From Allocoprobacillus halotolerans (GTDB taxonomy: Bacteria; Bacillota_I; Bacilli_A; Erysipelotrichales; Coprobacillaceae), in the NCBI RefSeq assembly GCF_024399475.1, contig NZ_CP101620.1, positions 186,001 through 250,000 on the forward strand: DNA of 64,000 bases. Direction: 5' to 3'. The notes under the pieces were generated by a model. The model worked only from the letters and a program-made list of their open reading frames with translations. It did no database searches and was not told where the DNA came from. Below are positions 36,666 to 45,156 of the stretch, piece after piece. A program made the position numbers and the translations under genes. Numbering within the stretch: position 1 is the stretch's first letter; each line of letters begins with the position of its first letter.

Positions 36666-37504
36666 TTTATTAAATTTTTCAGTGCTATTGCACCAGTCAC
36701 TTTATTGTTTTTTCCAATAACTACTCTGTCTCCTCTAATCTGTATAATTTCATATTCATTTTTAAATACAAAACTTGCTATTGATTGTCCATCATACCAT
36801 TTAGAATTTGCTTTTACTTTCACTTTATCACCTATATTAAAATCGTTTGAACTTTTATGTTTTGAAAACGTTTCTAATAAACCATAATCCAGACTACAGT
36901 CTAATCCTTCAGAATTAATACCTTCAATACCCTTTAAAACACCTTTTTTAGCATTAGACGTAAATTGATGTAAAAGAACATGACCAAAAGGATTATATTT
37001 CAATTTTCCGTTCCAATTATCATAGCCATTATTCTTTCCATAATTTGCTAACCATAATGTCCATTTAGAAAATCCTTCGTTAGTCAATCTATTTTTAAAC
37101 CAATCCTGATTTGCATAAATTCCTACTGAATAGCCTTTTGATTCAATATAATCACAAAATGTTTTTGCAATCTTATAATACATTTCATTTGTTAAATTGC
37201 CTTGAGTATCAGTGTATTCCATATCATAATAGATAACATTTACATTGTAATTTTTACAAGTATCCACTGCTAATTGAGCTTCTTTTTTAGCCTCTGATTC
37301 ATTTGTAGCATAACAAAAATGATAAGCAAATAAGGGTATTCCTAAAGCATTGGCTTGTGAAGCATTATTCTCCCATTGTTCATCTACATTAGAACTTGTC
37401 CAACCATATGAACATCTTGCTACAAGACCATCAATATATTTTTGTGCCTTACTTAAATTAATTTTTCCATTATGCTTTGATACATCTATAATATATTTAC
37501 TCAT
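36656..37504 (-). CDS. GH25 lysozyme (endolysin-type muramidase)
   Basis: The N-terminal ~205 residues are a GH25 barrel: MSKYIIDVSKHNGKINLSKA with the catalytic Asp, then VIYYDMEYTD with the catalytic acidic pair, WLANYGKN and HVLLHQFTS. The C-terminal ~65 residues are an SH3-like wall-binding domain starting DFNIGDKVKVKANSKWYDGQ, near-identical to the partial gene at 1-183. There is no signal peptide, as expected for a holin partner. The start at 37504 follows GAAGGTGAGAAACAGG and overlaps the holin stop by 8 nt (ATGAGTAA). Confidence 0.88.
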   Translation of the reverse strand: MSKYIIDVSKHNGKINLSKAQKYIDGLVARCSYGWTSSNVDEQWENNASQANALGIPLFAYHFCYATNESEAKKEAQLAVDTCKNYNVNVIYYDMEYTDTQGNLTNEMYYKIAKTFCDYIESKGYSVGIYANQDWFKNRLTNEGFSKWTLWLANYGKNNGYDNWNGKLKYNPFGHVLLHQFTSNAKKGVLKGIEGINSEGLDCSLDYGLLETFSKHKSSNDFNIGDKVKVKANSKWYDGQSIASFVFKNEYEIIQIRGDRVVIGKNNKVTGAIALKNLIKAQ

Positions 37505-37946
37505 CCTGTTTCTCACCTTCTAATTTATCTGAAGCAACTTTAAGTCCTTTTATTAAAATTTCTGGAACATTACATCCTGCTTCTACTAGATTTTCTAAAA
37601 TACTTCGGCATTCATTAATAATCAGAGAAGCAAGTACAAACCATCCTAGATACACAGTAACAGAAAAATCAATGTCTATAATATCTCCTAACTCCTGCAT
37701 CGCCATAGGTATTAGAAAAGCCACTAAAATCAAAAACCAATAACATACTTTCTTTATAACACCTACTAAAGCTATCCAAGAACTTTCATTTTTATTAATA
37801 TGTGCTTTTGCCCAACCAGTAAAACTATCTGCTATGTTCAACAAAAGATATAAAAAGAATAATATCCAATGTTCTCCTAATAATGTTGATAAAATTGTTA
37901 ATATAAGGGAATAAATCAATTCAATACTTTCCAATGATTTAATCAT
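37497..37946 (-). CDS. Holin, TcdE/phage_holin_4 family
   Basis: The 149-residue protein has three or four hydrophobic helices (LILTILSTLLGEHWILFFLY, ADSFTGWAKAHINKN motif with family D-x-x-T-G, CYWFLILVAFLIPMAMQELG, LGWFVLASLIINECRSILEN) and a charged C-terminus. The ITG/FTGWAKA turn and length match TcdE/Cph1 holins. It is overlapped by both neighbours (ATGATTAA with the regulator). It would make pores that release the lysozyme and possibly the large Rv2525c-like protein. TcdE itself exports clostridial toxins. Confidence 0.82.
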   Translation of the reverse strand: MIKSLESIELIYSLILTILSTLLGEHWILFFLYLLLNIADSFTGWAKAHINKNESSWIALVGVIKKVCYWFLILVAFLIPMAMQELGDIIDIDFSVTVYLGWFVLASLIINECRSILENLVEAGCNVPEILIKGLKVASDKLEGEKQDE

Positions 37947-38286
37947 GATTTCTCATTTCCTCCAGATAAATTTTCTTCAAAATGTCATTATACTTTCTAA
38001 CGATGGAACTATGATTTGCATACCCAAATTGAATTGATATATAATCAAAAGATCTCTTTCTAGTAATTCTTAGTTCAATAATTTCTCTTTCATATGGTAA
38101 AAGTTTACTCATCCAAATTTCAACTTTTTCAATAATAAATGAATAGTAAAACATTTGATTCTTTGTATTTTTACTTATATTTGTTTTTGAACAATCGTTA
38201 GATAATCTGCTTAATTGAATTTTTGAAATTGGATAGAATTTCAGAGTAAGCTCAATTTCATCTATAGAATAATTCACTACAATCAC
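37939..38286 (-). CDS. ArpU/sigma-like phage-type regulator of the lysis operon
   Basis: The 115-residue protein ends in a sigma-like HTH (LLPYEREIIELRITRKRSFD, IQFGYANHSSIVRKYNDILK), the layout of ArpU-type late regulators that control phage lysis genes. The GTG start follows AAAGGGTAAGT. It overlaps the holin gene by 8 nt. The palindrome at 38346-38359 is 60 bp upstream and could be its site or that of another regulator. Confidence 0.6.
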   Translation of the reverse strand: MIVVNYSIDEIELTLKFYPISKIQLSRLSNDCSKTNISKNTKNQMFYYSFIIEKVEIWMSKLLPYEREIIELRITRKRSFDYISIQFGYANHSSIVRKYNDILKKIYLEEMRNHD

Positions 38287-38345
38287 ACTTACCCTTTTTA
38301 TGATTTTGTAAAACGTTTTACACCATTATTATAATCAAAATAACT

Positions 38346-38359
38346 AGCACAATTGTGCT
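38346..38359. promoter_or_regulatory. Palindrome upstream of the lysis operon
   Basis: AGCACAATTGTGCT is perfect and identical to the core at 198-211. It stands 60 bp before the first gene of the regulator-holin-lysozyme operon, a promoter-proximal position. The rest of 38287-38709 shows no gene. Confidence 0.5.
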
Positions 38360-38709
38360 TAGTTTAAATATCCCCAATATCTTTATATAATTAAATTAAT
38401 ATATCATCACAATAAAATAAGAAGTGAATCATAATCCACTTCTAAAAACAATATATAGCTATAATATTTTAATTAAACTAACAATATATTTTAGTAATAT
38501 AACTTTATACAAACGTAAAAAGTTATTTGATTGAAATCATAATGAAGATATGCATTATTTTTCTCAGATAAATCAAAAATGTATATTTTCAAAATCATGA
38601 AAATCATCTATAGTTGATAGAAAATTAGAATTTAAACTTTTATCCTTATTAAGACAATCAATCAAAAGTGTTATATACATCATTTTTTCTATAAATATGA
38701 TTGATTTAA

Positions 38710-39669
38710 TTAATTATGTATATAAATCGCATTAGCACCAAACATTTCAATTAGAGATAATATATTTTGTGAATTTGTTATTAATCTAATACCATAACAA
38801 AAATCATTCTGAATTGCATAATTATATAAATCATTAATCACATCTGGTTGTATACCGTTAGGGATATTTGCTTTTGGCATTAAATTTAAGAAATCAGAAT
38901 GATCTCTTAGCAATTTAATTTTAGAAATATATGATTGTTTTAAATCATTATAATCATACTTCCTCGTATTACTCAAAGATAAATAAGGATACTCTTTTTC
39001 TGCATTCCCTGTCAAAGACACATTAAATTCATCTTCTAGCAGAGAAAGTCCAATAGAATACGTATACCCTTTATCTATGTGATCTATAGCTAACCATACA
39101 AATTCTGCATTTTCACATTCATTCATAAAATTTGCTATCTTTTCAAAAGATACATAATCAGAGAAACTTATTGAAACATCCCATTCATAATTACTATCCT
39201 TTATTTTTTTATATAAGTCATTCTGTGTAATATCTAATATTGGAGTAGTATTATCTGGAATTATAAATTCATTAAAATCACGTGATAAAATGTAACTTTC
39301 ATCTAATTCAACAAATTTTAACTGACTTTTTTCAACTATAAATTTAATATTAGGAGAAGTTGTATAAAAATATTTCATGTGTGATATATCTTGTATCACA
39401 GCATCCATTTCGTATTGGTTGTGATTACTAGCTAACTCATTCGTCAGCATCTGTAACCCCGATATTTGTAATTTCAAATATGTTTTTAACAAGTATCCAA
39501 ATTCAGAATTCTCAGTGTTTTCAATATTCAAAAACTTGCTTTCTTTTATCGGATTATAGTAACTATTATTTTTATTCATTATAAAAAAATAAATGGTTCC
39601 AATAAAAATTACACAAACTAAAAATATTATAGTATTTCTTTTGAAAAAATCTTTTTCACTGTTAATCAT
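38710..39669 (-). CDS. Membrane-anchored protein, possibly anti-sigma (Sigma_reg_C-like)
   Basis: The start at 39669 follows GAAAGGTATAGTT. A single N-terminal transmembrane helix (TIIFLVCVIFIGTIYFFI) is followed by a ~290-residue extracellular part. The segments VSISFSDYVSFEKIANFMN and FVWLAIDH, and the ending YGIRLITNSQNILSLIEMF, resemble the C-terminal domain of YhdL-type sigma-factor regulators. No cognate ECF sigma gene is adjacent, so this is a tentative reading. It precedes the broken exported gene at 39704-40433 on the other side only as a downstream neighbour. Confidence 0.5.
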   Translation of the reverse strand: MINSEKDFFKRNTIIFLVCVIFIGTIYFFIMNKNNSYYNPIKESKFLNIENTENSEFGYLLKTYLKLQISGLQMLTNELASNHNQYEMDAVIQDISHMKYFYTTSPNIKFIVEKSQLKFVELDESYILSRDFNEFIIPDNTTPILDITQNDLYKKIKDSNYEWDVSISFSDYVSFEKIANFMNECENAEFVWLAIDHIDKGYTYSIGLSLLEDEFNVSLTGNAEKEYPYLSLSNTRKYDYNDLKQSYISKIKLLRDHSDFLNLMPKANIPNGIQPDVINDLYNYAIQNDFCYGIRLITNSQNILSLIEMFGANAIYIHN

Positions 39670-39703
39670 AACTATACCTTTCATTTGTTAAAGAGAAAAT
39701 TTA

Positions 39704-40433
39704 TTATATACTTGTCAATCTAATATATGCACTGTCTTTAGATGGTAATTTTAAGCTACTACTTGGTGCATAACTCACCATGCTAGTTGCAAACTGTGGT
39801 AAGAGCCCAGTCCCTGAATCTCTACCTTCATATAAATATACATAAGAACTTCCTACTTTTAATCTTATTGTACCACTAATTTGAACGCCAGTGCGAGGAG
39901 AAACAGAACTCCAATTAAGCGGATAGTAAAGCATTCTTATATACGCTAAATTACTACTAGGTTGTCCGGTAGAATTAGTTACTAAAAAATATAATTCTTA
40001 TACCCCGTAACTTGATTATTAGAATTGGCCATTGTGTAAACGTCTCTGCTTTGATAGGTTATACGACCATAATTCCAAAACTGATTACTATAATTTTTTT
40101 TATAATTTTTTGAAAAGATCCACCTTCGGCTCTTGTATGTGGACTTTCGATTTCTTGTACTCCATAACAATAAGAATAGTCTTTATAGGCTAATATAGAA
40201 GCAAGCTCATCGTATTCCCCCTCATTGTACATTTCTAAATATTCATCAATAAATTTTTCCGTTATATCAAGACCATCATCATACACAGTACCATCGGCAA
40301 AAATATCATCTAAGATACCTAACATATGTTCTTTATTTCTTTCATAAAACTCAGTATTAGTGTTTGCAAATGAGGGTACAATATTGCTAAATAAAATCCC
40401 AAATAAAACAAATAAACTCAAAATTTTTTTCAT
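39704..40433 (-). pseudogene. Secreted protein, broken by two frameshifts
   Basis: A clear Sec signal (MKKILSLFVLFGILFSNIVP, then SFA) begins at 40433. The first frame runs to 40059, the second to ~39982 (FWNYGRITYQSRDVYTMANS) and the third to 39704 (GVQISGTIRLKVGSSYVYLY). Single-base shifts in T- and A-rich runs near 40090-40105 and 39985-39991 explain both joins. The restored ~240-residue protein is beta-rich at its end. Family unknown. Confidence 0.6.
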
Positions 40434-40789
40434 AAATTAATACCTTACATAGCAGTAATATTCTGCTATATTCCTTTCTTTTTTATATTTAAAATTTACG
40501 TCGCTAAACTATGAAAATAATATCAATCATTTAAATTTCTTTATCTCCCCTCCCATTTCTACAAAATATAATATCTCTATACATAGACTAGCAAATTTAA
40601 TGTTCTATGATAATATTCTTTGAATAAAATGTAAGTTTTTTGAATATAATGCAAAAATAATTATTATTTGTAATACTTTATTTATAAATTCATATATTTA
40701 GAATCACTTAATTAATATCATTTATTCTACTATGTACTGATAAAAATATTTTCAAAAACTAATCAGAATTGGGCTCTATTTTTCGACTT

Positions 40790-41335
40790 TTTCTTTTAAT
40801 TTATGAACATATTCATTTTAATAACTTTATTTCTATTTCTGCATATAAAAATGATAACTCATTTCAGGACAGTTTTACCTTTTGTGAATTTAATTTAAAT
40901 GATACCCTTGAAAAGAAATATTCTGACACATATTTTCAACTTATCAAAAAATATAATCAACGTTAAAAAAAGTACAAGATTTCAAATATAAAATTGGTAT
41001 TGAAATTTGCAAAAAAACTACTTGATTGACCACTTGCCACAGGAGTAAGAAAATCACATAGAAAAATCCAAAATTTATAAAAATTTTGAAAACTCAACAA
41101 CCATAAAATTGTAATTTTTCTAAGAGAAAAATTACAGACCTGTATAATATGGTCAATCAAAAAAAACTATATAAATATAAATTTCCAACTGCATCACCAA
41201 AATATTGAAAAAAATTACTAAAATTCATGGATGAAATCAATAATTATTTTATTATTAATCATTTCATTTCTCATAGTATTTTGTTTAGAATCAAGAAACT
41301 TCAAACAATTAATAAAAAAACTATAGTGTATATAT
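40790..41335 (+). pseudogene. Decayed relative of the 33482-34216 exported protein
   Basis: The segment encoding HIHFNNFISISAYKNDNSFQ and CEFNLNDTLEKKYSDTYFQL matches the central part of the earlier protein, and the C-terminal membrane helix followed by LIKKL is visible just before 41335. An insertion of unrelated sequence (about 40960-41160) and frameshifts separate the parts. The same terminator-like hairpin follows. Confidence 0.6.
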
Positions 41336-41369
41336 ATCTACATTATATACACTACAATCAGTACATATT

Positions 41370-41540
41370 AACTGGGAAATTTCTCTATTATATGTAAGAT
41401 TTAAAAATATTTCAATTGTAATAAATATACAAAGATTGCATTCTAAAAACTTCTCAATACATCCGCAAATGCTCTCAAATTATCATATGGTTTAACATAT
41501 AATATTGTTTTATTTCTCTCTAATAAAAAAATATTGCTGT
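41370..41540 (-). pseudogene. Relic of an Rv2525c-like gene, copy 2-type C-terminus
   Basis: DNA such as CAAATGCTCTCAAATTATC and ATATGGTTTAACATATAATA lines up with 34425-34495 of the intact gene, position by position with substitutions. Only this part survives. It shows that a further copy of the cassette with the same C-terminal type once stood here, next to the duplicated exported-protein relic. Confidence 0.5.
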
Positions 41541-41785
41541 TTAATTATATCACCCACTTAACCCATGAATAATAAAATAATTATCGTTTATACCACATTA
41601 ATCAATCATCTAATCCATAACCTCATCACCAATCGTGTGCAATGTAAACATAGTTAATATATAATAAAAAGCCCATTATAATGGCATTATGTTAATGAAG
41701 TAACAACAATACTTCAACTAAATTAAAAACAAAATATTTTATATTGTAAAATTAATTGATTTAGTGAATTTATAAAATCAATAGT

Positions 41786-41825
41786 ATGTTTTGATAAAAA
41801 TGATTTACTAATTTCATTAAAACAT
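41786..41825. repeat. Dispersed hairpin repeat, copy 2
   Basis: ATGTTTTGATAAAAA and ATTTCATTAAAACAT enclose TGATTTACTA. It is the imperfect counterpart of 32268-32307, again ~180 bp past the 3' end of a sigma-like gene, so both belong to one duplicated cassette. Confidence 0.5.
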
Positions 41826-42003
41826 AAAACCTATATATTCAGTACTTGGATCATGAAAAGATAGTAATAAATATTTTGACATCATCACGACACCAGTTAC
41901 TCAACATGATATATACACAATACTAAAAAATTCACTCTATATCACAAGGATGCTTTAAAGTGTAAATAGATGATGCAACACAACACACAAATAATTAATT
42001 ATC

Positions 42004-42462
42004 TCACTCTTTTAATTTATTTTTTAAAATTTGTTGTATTTTTATCTTTCTTTTTCCTACTGTAGAAACAGGTATATTCAATTCATTCGCCGTTTCTGAA
42101 ATTGTCATTTCCTTTAAAAAAATACAGATTGCTATATTTTTATATTGATCAGGTAATTGATAAATCTCTTGAACAGCTTTTTTTGCTAAATCCTTAATGT
42201 ATATTTGATGAACAAAATCAAACTTCTTTTTGCTAAAAATAAAAGAAGTAGCTAAATCCATGTCCGAATAATATTGGACCGAATTTGCTACTTCTCTTTC
42301 TTTGTTATATTTTATTTTCATGTAACTTCTAAGACAAGTTAAATATATCTCTTTATCTACTTTTACATATATTTGATTAACTCTCATAAAATATGTATGT
42401 AATCCATCTTTATTTGTTATTCTTTTAAAATCTTCTTTTTCATAGTCATTAATCTTATACAC
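42004..42462 (-). CDS. Sigma-70 region-4-like protein, copy 4, intact
   Basis: The 152-residue protein starts at a GTG. It has the conserved N-terminus (MYKINDYEKEDFKRITNKDG), the middle REVANSVQYYSDMDLATSF, and a C-terminal region-4 HTH (MTISETANELNIPVSTVGKR). It resembles the sigma-like Orf7 of Tn916 elements, but here it stands alone, without mobile-module partners. The ribosome site is sealed in a perfect 16-bp stem. It may be a freestanding regulator; targets unknown. Confidence 0.75.
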   Translation of the reverse strand: MYKINDYEKEDFKRITNKDGLHTYFMRVNQIYVKVDKEIYLTCLRSYMKIKYNKEREVANSVQYYSDMDLATSFIFSKKKFDFVHQIYIKDLAKKAVQEIYQLPDQYKNIAICIFLKEMTISETANELNIPVSTVGKRKIKIQQILKNKLKE

Positions 42463-42468
42463 TTTATA

Positions 42469-42504
42469 CCTCCAATAATTTAAATTTCTTTAAATTATTG
42501 GAGG
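42469..42504 (-). promoter_or_regulatory. Stem-loop burying the ribosome site, sigma-like gene copy 4
   Basis: On the minus strand CCTCCAATAATTTAAA pairs perfectly with TTTAAATTATTGGAGG around a GAAA tetraloop. The ribosome site GGAGG is completely paired with an anti-SD CCTCC. The start GTG follows 6 nt later. Confidence 0.8.
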
Positions 42505-42809
42505 TGGTCCTCTAATAAAACAAACCATCAATCTTCAAGTAAACCTCATTTTTAAATATGATGATTTCATAATATATTAATTATCTTTTTAAAAATTTAA
42601 TACACCTCATTTTTACTCACTCAAAACCACTATCTACCTTTTTTCTTTTAAAAATCATCATTACAAAAATACCAATTTTTTTGCATAAATGATGATTTGA
42701 AAAATTATAAACTTTGCCTTAAATATGATTTTAAATTGAAATTATTTACACCTAACCTTTAATACCAAGATAAAATTCTATTATTCTTTAAAATCAAATT
42801 AAACAGTGA

Positions 42810-42961
42810 CTACTCTTTAATTTTTTTATATCTTGATAAAGTTTTAGGTTCCTCAGGTTGACCAAAAACAACGTTACATGCACTATTAACACCAGCTATT
42901 GCAAGTAAAGTTAGTAACCCTGCAAATAAATTCAAAAAATTTTTTTAATACTATATTCCAT
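42810..42961 (-). pseudogene. agrD: AgrD-like peptide precursor of system 2, frameshifted
   Basis: After GAGGTGAAGATAT the ATG at 42961 opens MEYSIKKIF and meets a stop. Adding one base in the A/T run around 42936-42948 gives a 50-residue precursor with a hydrophobic leader (NLFAGLLTLLAIAGVNSA), the ring segment Cys-Asn-Val-Val-Phe, and the acidic tail GQPEEPKTLSRYKK, matching AgrD precursors such as that of Clostridium perfringens. It is divergent from xre-xre-agrB-regulator-sensor. Confidence 0.7.
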
Positions 42962-43195
42962 ATATCTTCACCTCGTAATTATTTTACCATTATTCAATTT
43001 AAGCTTTAATACCAAAAGAATAAGAATCATCAAATATGAATAAAAAGCAGTTAAATTACAATATATCGTAAATACTTATACAAATTATTAAATATTTGTT
43101 AAATATAATACTATTTTAATAACTAATGTAAATTACAAAACATTTAAAGGGAAATATACTAATTTATATACATGCAATCAAGGAGAATAAAATTT

Positions 43196-43510
43196 ATGAA
43201 AAATGTTATAAATAATGGATTGAAACAAGCAAGAACAAATAAAAACTTATCAATTCCTGAATTGTCCACTATAATTAATAAAGATATTTCTACAATTCAA
43301 TTATGGGAGGCTGGTTTAAAAACAATTGATTATTTTATACTAGTGCAATTATCTAATGTTTTAGAATGCTCTACTGAAATGCTTTTATTTGGTGAAACGA
43401 GAGAAAGCTTACAAATAAACGACTTACCTTTTGACCAACAAAAAGAAATCTATGATCTAGCAATGCTATTAAGGCAAAGATACGAGGAGGATAAGAATGG
43501 ACTTCGCTGA
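43196..43510 (+). CDS. XRE-family regulator of agr system 2, first
   Basis: The start at 43196 follows AAGGAGAATAAAATTT. Residues ~5-60 form a Cro/C1-type HTH (GLKQARTNKNLSIPELSTII, TIQLWEAGLKTIDYFILVQL). It overlaps the next xre gene by 14 nt. Two XRE genes in tandem before agrB suggest dual control of the divergent agrD promoter. Confidence 0.75.
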   Translation: MKNVINNGLKQARTNKNLSIPELSTIINKDISTIQLWEAGLKTIDYFILVQLSNVLECSTEMLLFGETRESLQINDLPFDQQKEIYDLAMLLRQRYEEDKNGLR

Positions 43511-43805
43511 TAAAATAAAATTCTTGAGAGAAAAAATACTAGGTATGTCACAAACTGAATTAGCAAAGAAATTAAGTGTAAGTAGAATTAGTATTTATAA
43601 CTGGGAGAATGGCATATCGAAACCATCCGTAGAAAACATAAAAACGATTTCTCTTTTATGCGGAATAACTACGGACTATTTAATCAAAGAAAACACCCCT
43701 TTAGAAATTTCTTTGTATAATATAGATGATCAAGCATATAAAATTTTGAAAGATTTAATAAATTATCTTAGGGAAAGGAACAGCAAAAAAAATAATGAAA
43801 AATAA
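43497..43805 (+). CDS. XRE-family regulator of agr system 2, second
   Basis: The 102-residue protein has the HTH MSQTELAKKLSVSRISIYNW and ENGISKPSVENIKTISLLCG. It is the counterpart of 10310-10621. GAGGATAAG precedes the ATG. Its end overlaps the agrB start by 11 nt, the same coupling as in system 1. Confidence 0.8.
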   Translation: MDFADKIKFLREKILGMSQTELAKKLSVSRISIYNWENGISKPSVENIKTISLLCGITTDYLIKENTPLEISLYNIDDQAYKILKDLINYLRERNSKKNNEK

Positions 43806-44358
43806 AATATATAATTATCTTATTGATAATAATATCACAATTGAAAAAGATGTCTTTAATTATGGATTTGAATTCTTTTATTCATATTTTATATACTTTT
43901 TATTTATAATTCCTATCTCTATATTTAACAATACTCTCATTAGTATGATATTATTTATTATTCTTTATATACCTATTAGAAAAAACATAGGTGGATTTCA
44001 CATGAAAAACAAGTATTATTGCATTATCTTATCAGCATTTGTAACTTTATTAGCACCTTACGCCAGTAACTATATACCAATTAATTATAGTTCTGCAATT
44101 TTTATTATTGTTATAAATTTTATTCTTTATATTATTTTCGTCCCAGTAGACTGTAAAGAAAAAATTTTATCGAATAATGAAAAAAGATTTTACAAGCTTT
44201 TGTCTTTAATATTACACTTAATATACTCATCTGCTCTTATACTTATGCGTTCAAAAAATATGCAGTTCTTATTTCAAATAATTTATTATATCGAATTAGT
44301 ATCAACATTTAGTATATGTTTATCAATTTTAAAACAATACTTATTTAAATCAATATAA
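43795..44358 (+). CDS. agrB: AgrB-like peptide-processing membrane protease, system 2
   Basis: The 187-residue polytopic membrane protein has the catalytic motif NIGGFHMKNKYYC, with His and Cys seven residues apart as in AgrB. Five or six hydrophobic helices follow. It would cleave and cyclise the divergent AgrD2 peptide. This copy is intact, unlike system 1. Confidence 0.85.
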   Translation: MKNKIYNYLIDNNITIEKDVFNYGFEFFYSYFIYFLFIIPISIFNNTLISMILFIILYIPIRKNIGGFHMKNKYYCIILSAFVTLLAPYASNYIPINYSSAIFIIVINFILYIIFVPVDCKEKILSNNEKRFYKLLSLILHLIYSSALILMRSKNMQFLFQIIYYIELVSTFSICLSILKQYLFKSI

Positions 44359-44433
44359 TTATAGATTCTTTTGAAATCTTTAATAGATTGTTTTAAAATA
44401 TACTTATACAATAAATTTTGGGGAGTAAAATTC

Positions 44434-45156
44434 ATGAAAATACTTATTTTTGATGACAACACTAATGATATTAAAGAATTAGAACATTGCATTGCTTGTT
44501 TATTCAATGAAATCAACGAAAAATATACAATTACATACTGCCAAACAAAAGAAGAATTGTTTTCATATATTCATGAATATGATCTATTATTTTTAGATAT
44601 AGAACTATCTCATGAAAACGGTATTGATATTGGTCTAAAATTAAGAGATATGAAAACAGAATGTCTTATTATCATTACAACCCATTATATGAAATATGCT
44701 ATTGATGGATATAAAATTAATGCTGAAAGATATTTCATTAAGCCAATTAATCAGTCAGAATTCGATATAGAAATGACTAATATCATTCATAAATATCATA
44801 ATAATCTTCTTGGATTCCATGATGGAAAATTATCAAAAAACAAAATATATTTTAAAGATATTCTATATTTTGAATTTTATGATCGAAGAACAATCATTCG
44901 CTTTACTAACGGAAAAACACTTCAAACGAACTATCCATTGAAACATTGGATACAAATCACTCAAGATGTTGCATTTGCTCAACCACATAAATCCTTTTTG
45001 ATTAATTTAAATTACATAAGTGCTTTAAAGAAAAATGACATCATTATGTTAAATGACGATTCCGTTCCTCTTTCTAGACATTTTAAATCTGACTTCTTAA
45101 AAAATATGAGGATAATTTACATGAGGTCATTTAATTATGAATATCGTAATTGCTAA
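44434..45156 (+). CDS. AgrA-like LytTR response regulator, system 2
   Basis: The start at 44434 follows TTGGGGAGTAAAATTC. The receiver has MKILIFDDN and LLFLDIELSHENGIDIGLKL with the phospho-acceptor. The LytTR domain occupies residues ~135-240 (KIYFKDILYFEFYDRRTIIR, FAQPHKSFLINLNYISALKK). It overlaps the sensor gene by 20 nt. Confidence 0.87.
   Translation: MKILIFDDNTNDIKELEHCIACLFNEINEKYTITYCQTKEELFSYIHEYDLLFLDIELSHENGIDIGLKLRDMKTECLIIITTHYMKYAIDGYKINAERYFIKPINQSEFDIEMTNIIHKYHNNLLGFHDGKLSKNKIYFKDILYFEFYDRRTIIRFTNGKTLQTNYPLKHWIQITQDVAFAQPHKSFLINLNYISALKKNDIIMLNDDSVPLSRHFKSDFLKNMRIIYMRSFNYEYRNC

Noticed and set aside
36519-36887. 122-residue plus-strand frame
   Set aside because: Shadow of the GH25 and Rv2525c-like genes and of the conserved dyad region.
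34255-38286. Intact prophage
   Set aside because: Only lysis genes are present; no capsid, tail, terminase or replication genes in the window, and neighbours are cassette relics.
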